Positions 37,601 through 44,757 of a stretch of 64,000 bases of DNA are shown one piece after another (position 1 is the first letter of the stretch; each line of letters opens with the position of its first letter). This DNA is from Candidatus Bathyarchaeota archaeon. Lineage in GTDB: Archaea; Thermoproteota; Bathyarchaeia; Bathyarchaeales; SOJC01. The DNA is taken from the NCBI GenBank assembly GCA_026014805.1, contig JAOZHR010000002.1, forward strand, positions 1-64,000, read 5' to 3'. The notes under the pieces are model-generated. The model worked only from the letters and a program-made list of their open reading frames with translations, did no database searches and was not told the DNA's origin. The translations under genes were made by a program, and so were the position numbers.

Positions 37601-37688
37601 TGGTGCTCTGAACGGCTTCCCGCAAGACGGTGGTTCAGCAGAAACACCAGTATACAGTCTAAACCTTGCCATACTAGCTTATGGCTGA
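34644..37688 (+). CDS. Candidate surface-layer glycoprotein (1014 aa, cohesin-like domains)
   Basis: Signal peptide KAFSILLTSTLLLSLLMVAT ends at VSAQ. Two cohesin-like beta-sandwich domains follow (residues about 35-190 and 205-350: FTVACVIEDVSDLAGLDIQI; VFTYSVWLLGEGG ... GIDVYMNFDPTLIEAIDA), then Trp/Tyr-rich beta-domains with many N-x-S/T sites. Codons strongly favour C at third positions, unlike the AT-leaning neighbours, as expected for a very abundant protein. No C-terminal membrane helix is clear. An S-layer or other abundant exported structural protein is inferred from size, signal peptide, domain type and codon use. Confidence 0.6.
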   Translation: MKPKMEKAFSILLTSTLLLSLLMVATPKVSAQTTVVRFYPQPSPQAEITSNGQEFTVACVIEDVSDLAGLDIQIAWNTTYLQYVSHIKTMSVEDYPTVQPPCPYAGIIHDPTSTLKDVVENVPGTYWAALATLGGPSFDGSGTAFVMTFRAINLPFGDPTAFFYTYLNLTAVDLAAGAGGSIDHIREDGVIKHWYRQPCIPSWPLLKIDPASYEGTSVGEVFTYSVWLLGEGGTHLDPFWDVGGIDVYMNFDPTLIEAIDASVDPDGTFEAFWPNGIFELAKDIDNGVGIVHVSFLGYGEPHIAPYGQIRMFSVDFNVTYESTEFPPSTAPIALKNPTMYTGAHTFDSIGGPIIIANPVGTTYYELAPDYLAGPFEMLSWEDNGDGVLSPSDQLILLDTTTGFYFDYDLEEITGTLNLTQQPYQTVEDYIWPTSFGPDNLANNGLPGRYVGTDDPYNGFGVPYWTGNFSMPGLSSVNSITVHALPFTADEYTYTLTAGVDYIAYPDEDLIELLTPVDVPIINEHWKDGVNNTLRGWPWILYLASGIENVTVHFPNCTTRPARNCGYAQPPPSEWWYDPDWAWELEGWWCLGYYPTLWSWPTGSEWWINYTAASYLSVDFNAEPDPSQRYIQFRGSYENFLVWLTRPIGGEFDEEYPHSWRDYAVVGWTDSDTNTLVNPSDYLEFFEHDIGENRTYHVEGIGIDLYTSRNPWICEDDPTDPFFGVVPIVQVAGFPHPERDYCPWHNKEYSVHLPHVVEDATYTAPYKALGGFIDVYTQYPAPFGGQGKDKSSDMFWPQKNVMLCANVTYAGWPEQNKDVAFEVKYPNGEVFTILYNRTNEYGVACVKLRLPWPCDDPETIFGRWNVWATVDVACIIVNDTLEFKYDYKVNIWNVETDKEEYMHCENIEITIHYASYMIQKELSGKPNNITFTVTVVDASGVPFGFDYIVVALGTDNMNDWCMYLSGTVVLTVHVVKWARPPMGTIYVGALNGFPQDGGSAETPVYSLNLAILAYG

Positions 37689-38038
37689 GCCATAAGCTCG
37701 GAAACCGCTTAGGCTAACTCCATACCTCTTATTTTTTGTTTAACCCCCCTTCTTCTAGGAAGAAGGCTTCATGATTGCCAAGGAGAGAGACTGGGAGAGA
37801 AAGAGAAATTTCTGGGAGATCAAAACTTTATGGACAGCCCGACATCTTGAGGAATACAGAGATGAAGTTTTGAGAAAATTAGCTGATCTGACGCCTTAAC
37901 GAAAGATTGAATTCAAAAAAACAGATTTTAAACGGAGAAATTCCGCCATGATGGACTCAAATTCATGTGACTCTTTACTTCTCTACTTACAGAGCGCTAA
38001 TCCTTCCTCTGTAAAAGACTCTTGGAGGAGCCTTTGGC
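37689..38038. other. Intergenic region with one small possible ORF
   Basis: It follows the surface-protein gene. It contains a 42-codon frame at 37771-37899 (listed separately) and otherwise no structure I can support. Confidence 0.35.
37771..37899 (+). CDS. Possible 42-aa helical peptide
   Basis: ATG with GGAAGAAGG about 6 nt upstream; the peptide is strongly charged and helical (IAKERDWERKRNFWEIKTLW, then RHLEEYRDEVLRKLADL). It could be a real microprotein because composition and ribosome site are both good. No family is recognised. Confidence 0.35.
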   Translation: MIAKERDWERKRNFWEIKTLWTARHLEEYRDEVLRKLADLTP

Positions 38039-38236
38039 ATGAGCGACTTGAATGAAAAGATTAAAACGTTAGCTTCTCTAATCGCTGAAAAACCTCTAGA
38101 ACAACGAAAGACTCTAATCGAGAAACTCTGCCAAGAGCTATGTTTTCACACAGATAAAGACGGTTCAGTAAAATCGTATTGGTCGATACAAAACAAGATA
38201 GTCCTGTGCGCACAACGTAGTAATTTCAGCTGGTAA
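38039..38236 (+). CDS. Hypothetical 65-aa protein
   Basis: ATG preceded by GGAGG at about 11 nt. Residues 1-40 are a regular amphipathic helix (LNEKIKTLASLIAEKPLEQR), and the C-terminal part has two Cys. No known motif. It is followed about 80 bp on by a copy of the CCCC-ATTTTTT repeat. Confidence 0.4.
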   Translation: MSDLNEKIKTLASLIAEKPLEQRKTLIEKLCQELCFHTDKDGSVKSYWSIQNKIVLCAQRSNFSW

Positions 38237-38317
38237 CTACGGAGAAACCGGTAGCCGCAACTCCATTTCTGCAGTTTCATTCGTAAACAAGCGATATTCG
38301 TTTTCGGATTTTTTTCG

Positions 38318-38349
38318 GGTTATCTCTCGCATTTTCCCCATTTTTTCAG
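38318..38349 (+). repeat. Copy of the CCCC-ATTTTTT intergenic repeat
   Basis: TATCTCTCGCATTTTCCCC followed by ATTTTTTCAG. It lies between the end of the 65-aa ORF and the convergent Lrp-family gene, a position that fits a terminator. Confidence 0.4.
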
Positions 38350-38363
38350 TATATTCTGTGCAA

Positions 38364-38855
38364 CTATAGGAGGCTTTCGCCTAGGCTTTTGAATGAGAAT
38401 TCTTTGATTTCACCCTCATCTGTTACCATGACAAAGCATTTAATATCCTCTAAATACTGCGCCCAATCTTGTCGGAACTTGGCTATTTTCTGAGCGTAAT
38501 CTCTGTAGTCTTTGTGCAGAGACATTATAACCCCAGTCATGCCTAATCCCTGGCCCCGCGCGGCGAAAAATACGTTTGGAAACTTTGTCGCATATTTTTT
38601 TAGTTTTTTGAATAGTTCTTCAGACACGACTTCTGGATGCATCTTAACAAAAGTTAAAACCATTATTTCAAAGCCTAGTTTTCTCCAATCGGGCATAATG
38701 GTGTAGCTTCTGATGAGTCCTGCTCGTTCAATTTTGTTGCGAGTCCGAGTTATGGTTGGTTGTGAAACTCCCAGCTTTTTTGCTAGGCTTCTATCGCTTT
38801 CCTTAGAGTTCTTTAACAGTTCTATCAATAATTTAGTGGCTAGTTGTTTCCGCAT
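38364..38855 (-). CDS. Lrp/AsnC-family transcriptional regulator
   Basis: A 163-aa protein: N-terminal helix-turn-helix (LLKNSKESDRSLAKKLGVSQ, then PTITRTRNKIERAGLIRSYT, residues 12-52) and a C-terminal ferredoxin-like effector domain (LGFEIMVLTFVKMHPE; GMTGVIMSLHKDYRDY). Archaeal Lrp-type proteins respond to amino acids or other small ligands. Four ACGCG-containing sites lie directly upstream and are candidate autoregulatory operators. It differs from classical Lrp by a longer linker. Confidence 0.75.
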   Translation of the reverse strand: MRKQLATKLLIELLKNSKESDRSLAKKLGVSQPTITRTRNKIERAGLIRSYTIMPDWRKLGFEIMVLTFVKMHPEVVSEELFKKLKKYATKFPNVFFAARGQGLGMTGVIMSLHKDYRDYAQKIAKFRQDWAQYLEDIKCFVMVTDEGEIKEFSFKSLGESLL

Positions 38856-38900
38856 AATTGAGAATGTGCTATAGTTAAATTTACGTTTTTTGGTTGAAAA

Positions 38901-39002
38901 TACGCGTGGATTAAGAAAATACGCGTATGTTGCCTATCCAAGTGTTGGTAATGATATCTCCTATACGCGCCCCCATTTCTCATTAAGTTGAATGATACGC
39001 GT
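38901..39002. promoter_or_regulatory. Cluster of four TACGCG sites upstream of the Lrp-type regulator
   Basis: TACGCGTG at 38901, TACGCGTA at 38920, TACGCGCC at 38964 and TACGCGTG at 38996. The first two are each preceded by AAGAAAA or TTGAAAA, with 19-bp spacing. ACGCGT is palindromic. Spaced repeats of one site upstream of an Lrp-family gene are typical of Lrp autoregulation; this is inference. Confidence 0.45.
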
Positions 39003-39023
39003 GCAAAAAACCTGATTTTCAAC

Positions 39024-39782
39024 CTATCCTAGTTCTTCTTGTATCGCCTTTTTCACTTCTTCTTCAGATGCTGGACCAAATATTTTGATTTTACCGTTTA
39101 TTAATGGGTCTTGGGTTCCATATTTTCGCAGTGTTTCAGGCGTTGTATCGATTTCAACTATTTTGACTTTGTCACCGAAACTTCGAGCAACCTTTTTTAT
39201 CAAATAGTACATGTATGCGCCTACTGGGCAGAAGAAGTGGTTCTTGAATAAGGTTACTTCAACCTTGTCCTTTGAAGGAGTGTAGTTCAACTTCACAACT
39301 TTGACTGAGATGCTTTCTTGCGTTAAGGGAAAATACATAACTTTGTAGGGTGAATGCTCTTTGATTACTTTGAATCCATGTCTAAGAAAGAGTTCATAAT
39401 GCATCCATTCTTTGAATTCTGTCGCTGGAATTAGTATGCCTTTAAACCCTTCTTTTCTGAGATCGTTCTTCATATAGTCAAACATCATTTTCCCGTATCC
39501 CCTGTGCATATAATCGCGTAGTATTTCTGTGCAATAAATGCAGGCTACCTCTGGCTCGATTTCAAATGGGATAAGCGCCTTCTCTGACGTTGCGAAATAA
39601 ACATGACCAACAACTTTGACTCCGTCCAGCAAGTGATAGCCTTCTACATGTTTGCCCAAGTTAGCCCTAAACCACTGTCTCGACTCCGGCAAATATTCTG
39701 GCCAAGATACACTTGGAGGAACCTCGTTCATACAACAATAGGTCGTTTCCAAATCGTCAAGAGTCACCTTTTTGACTTGCAT
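39024..39782 (-). CDS. GNAT acetyltransferase fused to a thioredoxin-fold domain
   Basis: 252 aa from the ATG at 39782, which has GGAGG upstream (GTG 39797 would add five residues). Residues 1-155 are a GNAT domain: IYCTEILRDYMHRGYGKMMF is the acetyl-CoA-binding motif A (R-x-x-G-Y-G-K). Residues about 170-250 form an alpha/beta unit (VEVTLFKNHFFCPVGAYMYY ... KVKIVEIDTTPE ... INGKIKIFGPASEEEVKKAI) like a thioredoxin-type fold with a single Cys. The substrate is unknown. Alone on its strand; the upstream region has a CCCC repeat copy at 39857. Confidence 0.7.
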   Translation of the reverse strand: MQVKKVTLDDLETTYCCMNEVPPSVSWPEYLPESRQWFRANLGKHVEGYHLLDGVKVVGHVYFATSEKALIPFEIEPEVACIYCTEILRDYMHRGYGKMMFDYMKNDLRKEGFKGILIPATEFKEWMHYELFLRHGFKVIKEHSPYKVMYFPLTQESISVKVVKLNYTPSKDKVEVTLFKNHFFCPVGAYMYYLIKKVARSFGDKVKIVEIDTTPETLRKYGTQDPLINGKIKIFGPASEEEVKKAIQEELG

Positions 39783-39797
39783 CTCTTCTACCTCCAC

Positions 39798-40131
39798 CTT
39801 TGCTTCTTAATGCAATCTAACCTTATCTATTTTTGGAAATGAAGCATGCACAGTGAAGATGTCTCCCGCAACTTCCCCTTACTTGGTTATAAAGATAAGA
39901 TCAAAAGAGAATTTGATATTGAGGTAATGACTCCTGAAGACTTCTTAATCTGATTTCTTGTTTCTACCTCAAAACTGCTTACCCTACATAAGACAAAGTG
40001 AAATCCGCGTTTGCGCGCACTAGTAGACGCGCACGTATGACAGGTTTTTCCATCAACTTATGATGGTCTCAGTGCTCAGAAAGGTTTAAAACTATCAGAA
40101 CGTTTCCGATGTGATTTGAACGGGTGATACT
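39798..40131. other. Intergenic region with repeat copy and alternating GC tracts
   Basis: It holds a GATGTCTCCCGCAACTTCCCC repeat copy (39857-39877), the palindrome TGCGCGCA (40012-40019) and a nearby GACGCGCACGT. No gene is visible. Confidence 0.4.
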
Positions 40132-40533
40132 TTGAAGAGAGCAATTGCCTTAGTGGCGCACGATAATAAGAAAGCTGACCTGGTAGAGTGGGTTGATTTT
40201 AACAAGGGAACCTTGGCTCTTCACAAGTTATATGCAACCGGAGGAACTGGGAGGAAAATCATCGACCAAACCGGACTAAACATTACTCTGCTTAAAGACG
40301 GTTCTCATGGTGGAGACATGGAAATCGGAGCTTTGATCGCTAACGAGAAATTAGACTACTTGATTTTCTTCTGGGATCCTCTAGAATCTCTCCCCCACGA
40401 TGTCGACGTTAAAGCCCTTCTCAGAATAGCAGTCTTGTATAACGTGCCCACTGCATGTAATAGAGCAACAGCAGATCTAATAATTTCCAGTCCACTGTTT
40501 CAGAGTACAGAATACAAACGTAAAAAGAAATGA
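40132..40533 (+). CDS. mgsA: Methylglyoxal synthase
   Basis: A 133-aa protein with the whole MgsA active-site set: ALVAHDNKKADLVEW (phosphate-binding start), YATGGTGRKI, GGDMEIGALIA (catalytic Asp), FFWDPLESLPHDVDVKALLR (active-site His) and TACNRATADLIISSP. It converts dihydroxyacetone phosphate to methylglyoxal and phosphate, a glycolytic bypass that is uncommon in archaea. TTG start at 40132. No methylglyoxal-detoxifying gene adjoins it, though a VOC protein lies elsewhere in the window. Confidence 0.9.
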   Translation: MKRAIALVAHDNKKADLVEWVDFNKGTLALHKLYATGGTGRKIIDQTGLNITLLKDGSHGGDMEIGALIANEKLDYLIFFWDPLESLPHDVDVKALLRIAVLYNVPTACNRATADLIISSPLFQSTEYKRKKK

Positions 40534-40835
40534 CAGCGCGCACTATCAAGGCTTCTGGGTAGTGTTGGTAATATATGAAGCCTGAGAATCAGAGTGACGG
40601 ATTTGGCAATTAGGAGAGGGATGATGATGGCGGCGATGGATAAGAAGAGGATTCCTCTCCACTCCTTTTAGTAATAGACTAGGATTTTAGAAGAACCAAA
40701 ATTCTCCAGGTATATGTCTTAACAATGGGAAGGGAAGTTTATTGGAGCCTTCCCCTCTCTCTAAGAGTTAGACCAAAACGCTTGATTATTACTTCACAAT
40801 ATTTTAATTGGAACTGAAACAATATTCTACTGAAA
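40534..40835. other. Intergenic region, no supported gene
   Basis: It begins with GCGCGC at 40536-40541, three bases after the mgsA stop. A purine-rich stretch around 40615-40660 encodes only short frames. Nothing else is recognised. Confidence 0.35.
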
Positions 40836-41180
40836 GTGGACTTTGTGAAGTTAAAAAGGCCGACAGGGTTTATGGGATCTATACCTAGAGATTGGATAGA
40901 CAAGAAATTACCTAAGTGCCCATTCTGTGGGCAAGTTCCAGTTTGGGAGTATGGCTTACAGATGAAAATGTTTGGTGCCAATAGATACCATTTTAGGTGT
41001 ACCAAATGTAGAGGAATTATCTCTATACCTGTAGCAGTTGTTGGCGGAGGAGGAATGGGAGCAATGGGATTAGCCGGATTAGTAACCCATGCAGCGTCTG
41101 ATAAAGAGTTTAAGATTGAAAGTGTTGGATCAAACTCTAATTTATCACATTTAGTAGGAGAAAAATTAAGAATATCGTAA
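40836..41180 (+). CDS. Zinc-ribbon protein with Gly-rich segment
   Basis: 114 aa, GTG start. It has one four-Cys ribbon, CPFCGQVPVWEYGL then CTKCRG (residues about 28-60), followed by a hydrophobic Gly-rich stretch (VAVVGGGGMGAMGLAGLV) that might insert in a membrane. A longer minus-strand frame over the same bases lacks any motif and is taken as a shadow. Function unknown. Confidence 0.55.
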   Translation: MDFVKLKRPTGFMGSIPRDWIDKKLPKCPFCGQVPVWEYGLQMKMFGANRYHFRCTKCRGIISIPVAVVGGGGMGAMGLAGLVTHAASDKEFKIESVGSNSNLSHLVGEKLRIS

Positions 41181-41267
41181 GCCTTCTCACTTAATTTTTC
41201 AATGAGAGAACCAATTCGTAGACCTACCATACAAAACTATATTTCGATGATTTAAAGAGTAATAATT

Positions 41268-42212
41268 ATGTCTGTAGAGACCAAGTTTCCACTAGGATTT
41301 CATGAGTTTTTTCGATACACTGTTCCTGGTTATATCTACTTACTAGTATTTTTTCCCCCAATCTTTCTAACAAGTTCTGAAACTGTCACCATTGAGTTAC
41401 TTCTTTCACTCAACTCTTTTGTTTCTTCAGCCCTACTTCTTGTTGCAGGACCTATACTGGGGTATCTGATCTTCCACATATACTATCCTATATACCGATA
41501 TTTCTTCTACAACTACGAGGAAACACGTCCGTTTCAAGTTATAAGAAATTATGCATCAACAAAGTTAAATGATGAGCATCTATCTGAAACATTGGTGAGA
41601 GCTTTAGAAGACCTTGCGTTCTATTCTGAGTCTGACCCTAATCTGAGACCATTTGACCCAGATTTTAAACCTTTAAAGGACCGAATGGAGTTTCTGTTCT
41701 CCAGCGTTCATTCGCTTGGAGCGACTATTACAGCTATTTGGTTGGGTATACTCAGTTGGGCAATCTGGGGACTGTTAGATAGCACCGTCTCAGACTATCA
41801 TATAACCTTTAATATTTCTTGGGTAAACACATTTTTTACATTTGCTTTTTTTGCTGTTCTATGGTTTGCTACATCCATTATTCTCCTTTCATCATGGAGC
41901 TACAGAAAGAATTTGGCAATAATGGAGGAGTATCTAATTGTTTCAACTGGCAAGGCGCGGATAGACAAAGCAATTAAAGCATATGCAGAGGAAGAAGCAG
42001 AATTACCAAGACAAGCTTGGAAGGGTGTACGAAAAGTTGCAGACCGCATAATTCTAGGATTAACAGTTCTCTCTATAGGGATACTGATCAAGATAGGATT
42101 TTGGAACCTCTTATTACCAGTTCTATTTGCTTGGATTGGCGTACTAATTATAGTTGATGCTACAGTTCAGCTCTATATAATACTAAGACAGACCAAAAAG
42201 GCAGAAAAATAG
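41268..42212 (+). CDS. Hypothetical multi-pass membrane protein
   Basis: A 314-aa protein with about six hydrophobic helices in two groups (residues 15-75 and 150-215, then 255-300) separated by a charged cytoplasmic loop. No transporter or enzyme signature is seen. The stop lies in an A-tract (GCAGAAAAATAG); the -1 frame stays open for 29 more codons, encodes a Cys-Cys knuckle, and ends TAATG on the start of the next gene (see findings). Confidence 0.6.
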   Translation: MSVETKFPLGFHEFFRYTVPGYIYLLVFFPPIFLTSSETVTIELLLSLNSFVSSALLLVAGPILGYLIFHIYYPIYRYFFYNYEETRPFQVIRNYASTKLNDEHLSETLVRALEDLAFYSESDPNLRPFDPDFKPLKDRMEFLFSSVHSLGATITAIWLGILSWAIWGLLDSTVSDYHITFNISWVNTFFTFAFFAVLWFATSIILLSSWSYRKNLAIMEEYLIVSTGKARIDKAIKAYAEEEAELPRQAWKGVRKVADRIILGLTVLSIGILIKIGFWNLLLPVLFAWIGVLIIVDATVQLYIILRQTKKAEK

Positions 42213-42303
42213 TTAACTCTAAATGTAAGAAGTGTGGTGAGGTTATAGCAAAGCCTAAAGAACTGATCAGAATAGCAAAGTCTGCATACTTAGAGAGAGA
42301 ATA

Positions 42304-42528
42304 ATGAAGAAGGATAAAATTAAGGAGATAATTCTCAATAGGATAGAAGGGAAATTACGAGAGGAGTTAGATCGTACATTATTACAGGAAGGGCTAATGA
42401 AGAGATTCCATAAAATTCAAGATGATGAATCACAGAAATTAAAAGAGAAATATCCCAATTACCACAAGTTCATAGATTCTGTAGGATTCAAGATTACACT
42501 TGAAGCTAAAGGAGTACATAATGGATAG
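42304..42528 (+). CDS. Hypothetical 74-aa protein
   Basis: A highly charged helical protein (KIKEIILNRIEGKLREELDR; LKEKYPNYHKFIDSVGFKI). It begins at the ATG of a TAATG overlap with the -1-frame extension of the membrane protein upstream, so the two are probably co-translated. No recognised domain. Confidence 0.5.
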   Translation: MKKDKIKEIILNRIEGKLREELDRTLLQEGLMKRFHKIQDDESQKLKEKYPNYHKFIDSVGFKITLEAKGVHNG

Positions 42529-43001
42529 GAGAAAATAGCAAAGTCTACCAATAGGGAAATAGAATCTAAAAGGATTAAGAAGCTTATACTAGTCTAATAT
42601 CTCTAATTCTATTTAGACTATCACCCAATCTCCTCCTTTTTTTGCAAGCTGAATCATACATATGTATGTGTGCATACTGAATACGTCCATCTAGGAAACA
42701 TGCTGCTATGGAGAATATATCAATCTCCAAAACACACGCCTCTTTCTGCTTGGTTAAAGGTAAGACTTGAACCAGTCAACAGCTGCTCCGGCTGCCTCTA
42801 CGATCCAAGGCTCAGTGTAATATCGAAATGCCTACAAGGCAAAATCTTGATGGACTTGCGGCGGAATGGAACGTGCTCCTTTTACTCCCCCCCTCTTCCC
42901 CTTCCCCCTCCTCCCTTCAGGGCTTGCTTCTAGCTGGTTTTCAAGGATAAGGCTTAAATTTTGCGTATCCCACGAACCATTATGTACGGAAACGATTGGA
43001 A
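42529..43001. other. Gene-poor region with pyrimidine-rich tract
   Basis: 42619-42645 carries TATCACCCAATCTCC and a T-tract, matching the copy at 13619. 42886-42918 is almost pure C/T. An 87-codon frame here is low in complexity and not supported. Confidence 0.35.
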
Positions 43002-43298
43002 ATGGTTAGAAGAGGTTTGGTGTGGAGTGCTATGTCTGTAGAATCTTTCCACGCGCGTGTTCAGCGGCATATGCGTGTTCAGATTCCCAGGTTAATAAGG
43101 TGGCGTTATAAGCTCATCGCGGGTCAAGTTTTCCAAGCTAGTCTTAAAAGAGGTGGTAGTTATGGAGGCGAACAATTCTGGGTTCAGATGCAAAAGGGTG
43201 GTCGCTTCGCAATTCCAAAGCTCGTAGCTGAAGTACTTGAACTGAAGCCACATGACTTGGTTAAGGTCACATTGTGGCTGCCGAAAGCCGAAGTCTAA
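43002..43298 (+). CDS. SpoVT/AbrB-like swapped-hairpin protein
   Basis: About 98 aa. The C-terminal half, FWVQMQKGGRFAIPKLVAEV then LELKPHDLVKVTLWL, is the AbrB/SpoVT swapped-hairpin pattern (R-x-x-IP-x-x-V). The basic N-terminal half contains a weaker MRVQIPRLIRWRY stretch, perhaps a second copy. Such proteins bind DNA as transcription factors or antitoxins. No toxin partner is visible. Confidence 0.55.
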   Translation: MVRRGLVWSAMSVESFHARVQRHMRVQIPRLIRWRYKLIAGQVFQASLKRGGSYGGEQFWVQMQKGGRFAIPKLVAEVLELKPHDLVKVTLWLPKAEV

Positions 43299-43691
43299 CC
43301 CTCATACTCATTAACGAGCCTACCTCCCTGTGGGCCACAACCCATTGGCTAAAGAACCTTAAAGACCAAAGAGGATGCACGCGTAATGTCAAGTTGACAT
43401 GTTTCGCAAGGTTCCGTGGCATTCTCTGAACATCCGTCTTTCCTCATTTGCCAAAAAACTTGGAAGATGCGAAGTTCGTAGGGTTCTCCTTAGTGCGGGG
43501 GGTTAGGTTCACATATAGGTTTATAATCCACTTTTTTTGGGGGAGAGCTAATCGTGAATGGAGTTGGCTGGGAGATGGAGTCCCCAAACCTCAAAAGATT
43601 AGAGCCGTAATCCTCTGTGGCATGCTACTGATGTGTCCTGCTTTAGAAGGGTGGACACAAAGTTAATTATCTGCCCTCATAAGGAATCATA
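43299..43691. other. Region without a supported gene
   Basis: A 72-codon frame at 43448-43666 has no ribosome site, domain or normal composition. I see nothing else here. Confidence 0.35.
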
Positions 43692-43862
43692 GTGACTTTT
43701 GCAACCTATTCACTCATTTCCGCTATAGTTTCGCTCATTCTTGTAATTATCTCAGGGATATTCATCAAAAGTAAATACAGGGGGTTACTTGAAAGATTAG
43801 GTGTCTATCCCTATCAACTCTACTATTTTATACTTAGTCTGATGGTTTTTCTGAATAATTAA
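43692..43862 (+). CDS. Small membrane protein (56 aa)
   Basis: GTG start with AAGGA 7-8 nt upstream. One strong membrane helix (LISAIVSLILVIISGIFI), a basic loop (KSKYRGLLERLG) and a second, weaker hydrophobic stretch (YYFILSLMVFL) give a hairpin topology with the basic loop inside. Function unknown. Confidence 0.5.
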   Translation: MTFATYSLISAIVSLILVIISGIFIKSKYRGLLERLGVYPYQLYYFILSLMVFLNN

Positions 43863-44111
43863 TGATGCACGCGCTGAGTGTATGTAAGAGAGTAACAGAG
43901 TAAATAGTTGAGAGAGCGAATACGTTTGGGTTTGGGCTTGGGGTTAAATTTTAACGCACACACACACATTTTGCGAACTGAGGGCTGATTTGCTCGAATA
44001 AAAGTGCAGTGTCAAGGCACCGCGCAGTTTATATGCAACTCTAAGGTAAGCATTCTAGAATTAGTGTTCTGACGAAACTAGTTCTTTCAGCGAATCGGAG
44101 GTGTAGTCTAG

Positions 44112-44270
44112 ATGTCGTATGGAAGTAGAGAACCAAGAGAAATGCATAAGGCAGTTTGCGCTGAATGTAAACAAGAATGTGAAGTTCCGTTCAAACCTGA
44201 CGGAAGCAGACCCGTATACTGCCGAGAATGCTATGCAAAGAGAAAACCCCCAAGAAGAAATAGATATTAA
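44112..44270 (+). CDS. Small CxxC-CxxC zinc protein (52 aa)
   Basis: The protein reads MSYGSREPREMHKAVCAECK, then QECEVPFKPD and YCRECYAKRKPP. The motif C-x-x-C-x(2)-C-x-VPF-x-P ... Y-C-x-x-C matches a widespread small prokaryotic zinc-ribbon family. The ATG at 44112 has GGAGG about 14 nt upstream. It probably acts as a nucleic-acid or ribosome-associated adaptor, but no function is proven. Confidence 0.75.
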   Translation: MSYGSREPREMHKAVCAECKQECEVPFKPDGSRPVYCRECYAKRKPPRRNRY

Positions 44271-44340
44271 GCTCACAAGCTGACTTCCTATTCTTCGTTC
44301 ACAATCCCTTTTCTTTTTTTTTATCTTTTCTTTTTATTTG

Positions 44341-44709
44341 GTGTTTCTTGTAGAAGCGAAAAATTCTCATAGCAACTCGATCTTGTTGCTTGATGAACTT
44401 GGATTACATGTTCATGGAACTGCTCAGCAAAAAATTGTTAAGTTTCTAGAAAAGCTGTCTAACCAAAATCAGCTATTATATTCAACCCATTCCCCCTTTA
44501 TGATTGATGGCGATCATTTAGAAAGAGTCCGTATTGTTCATAACGATAAGGAAGATGGAACAGCAAAAGTCTCAGAAGATGTATGGCCTAAAGACAAGGA
44601 TTCTCTATTTCCACTGCAAGCTGGAGCTATCTCCCCACAATTGGACGTTGATTCTTTTTCCCATCACATTCCCTTTTTAGGGCAGCGCCTATGTGAGCAT
44701 CATCACTAA
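44341..44709 (+). pseudogene. Truncated AAA/OLD-type ATPase fragment
   Basis: About 122 residues with the Walker B and following blocks of AAA_15/OLD-like ATPases: ILLLDELGLHVHGTAQQKIV, then LLYSTHSPFMIDGDHLERV. The N-terminal Walker A half is missing, and the chain ends in a short non-conserved tail where a TOPRIM nuclease or the rest of the ATPase would normally follow. Best read as the internal remnant of a defence-type ATPase gene. Confidence 0.65.
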
Positions 44710-44757
44710 CTCACAATTATAAATAGTCAGAAGTTAATTTCTTGGTTTGAAACTTCC

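Noticed and set aside
40739-41230. 163-codon minus-strand ORF
   Set aside because: It overlaps the plus-strand zinc-ribbon gene, whose Cys motif is convincing; the minus frame has no domain.
42670-42933. 87-codon plus-strand ORF
   Set aside because: Ends in a low-complexity Pro/Leu run from a pyrimidine tract; no start signal or domain.
43448-43666. 72-codon plus-strand ORF
   Set aside because: No ribosome site, odd composition and no recognisable motif.
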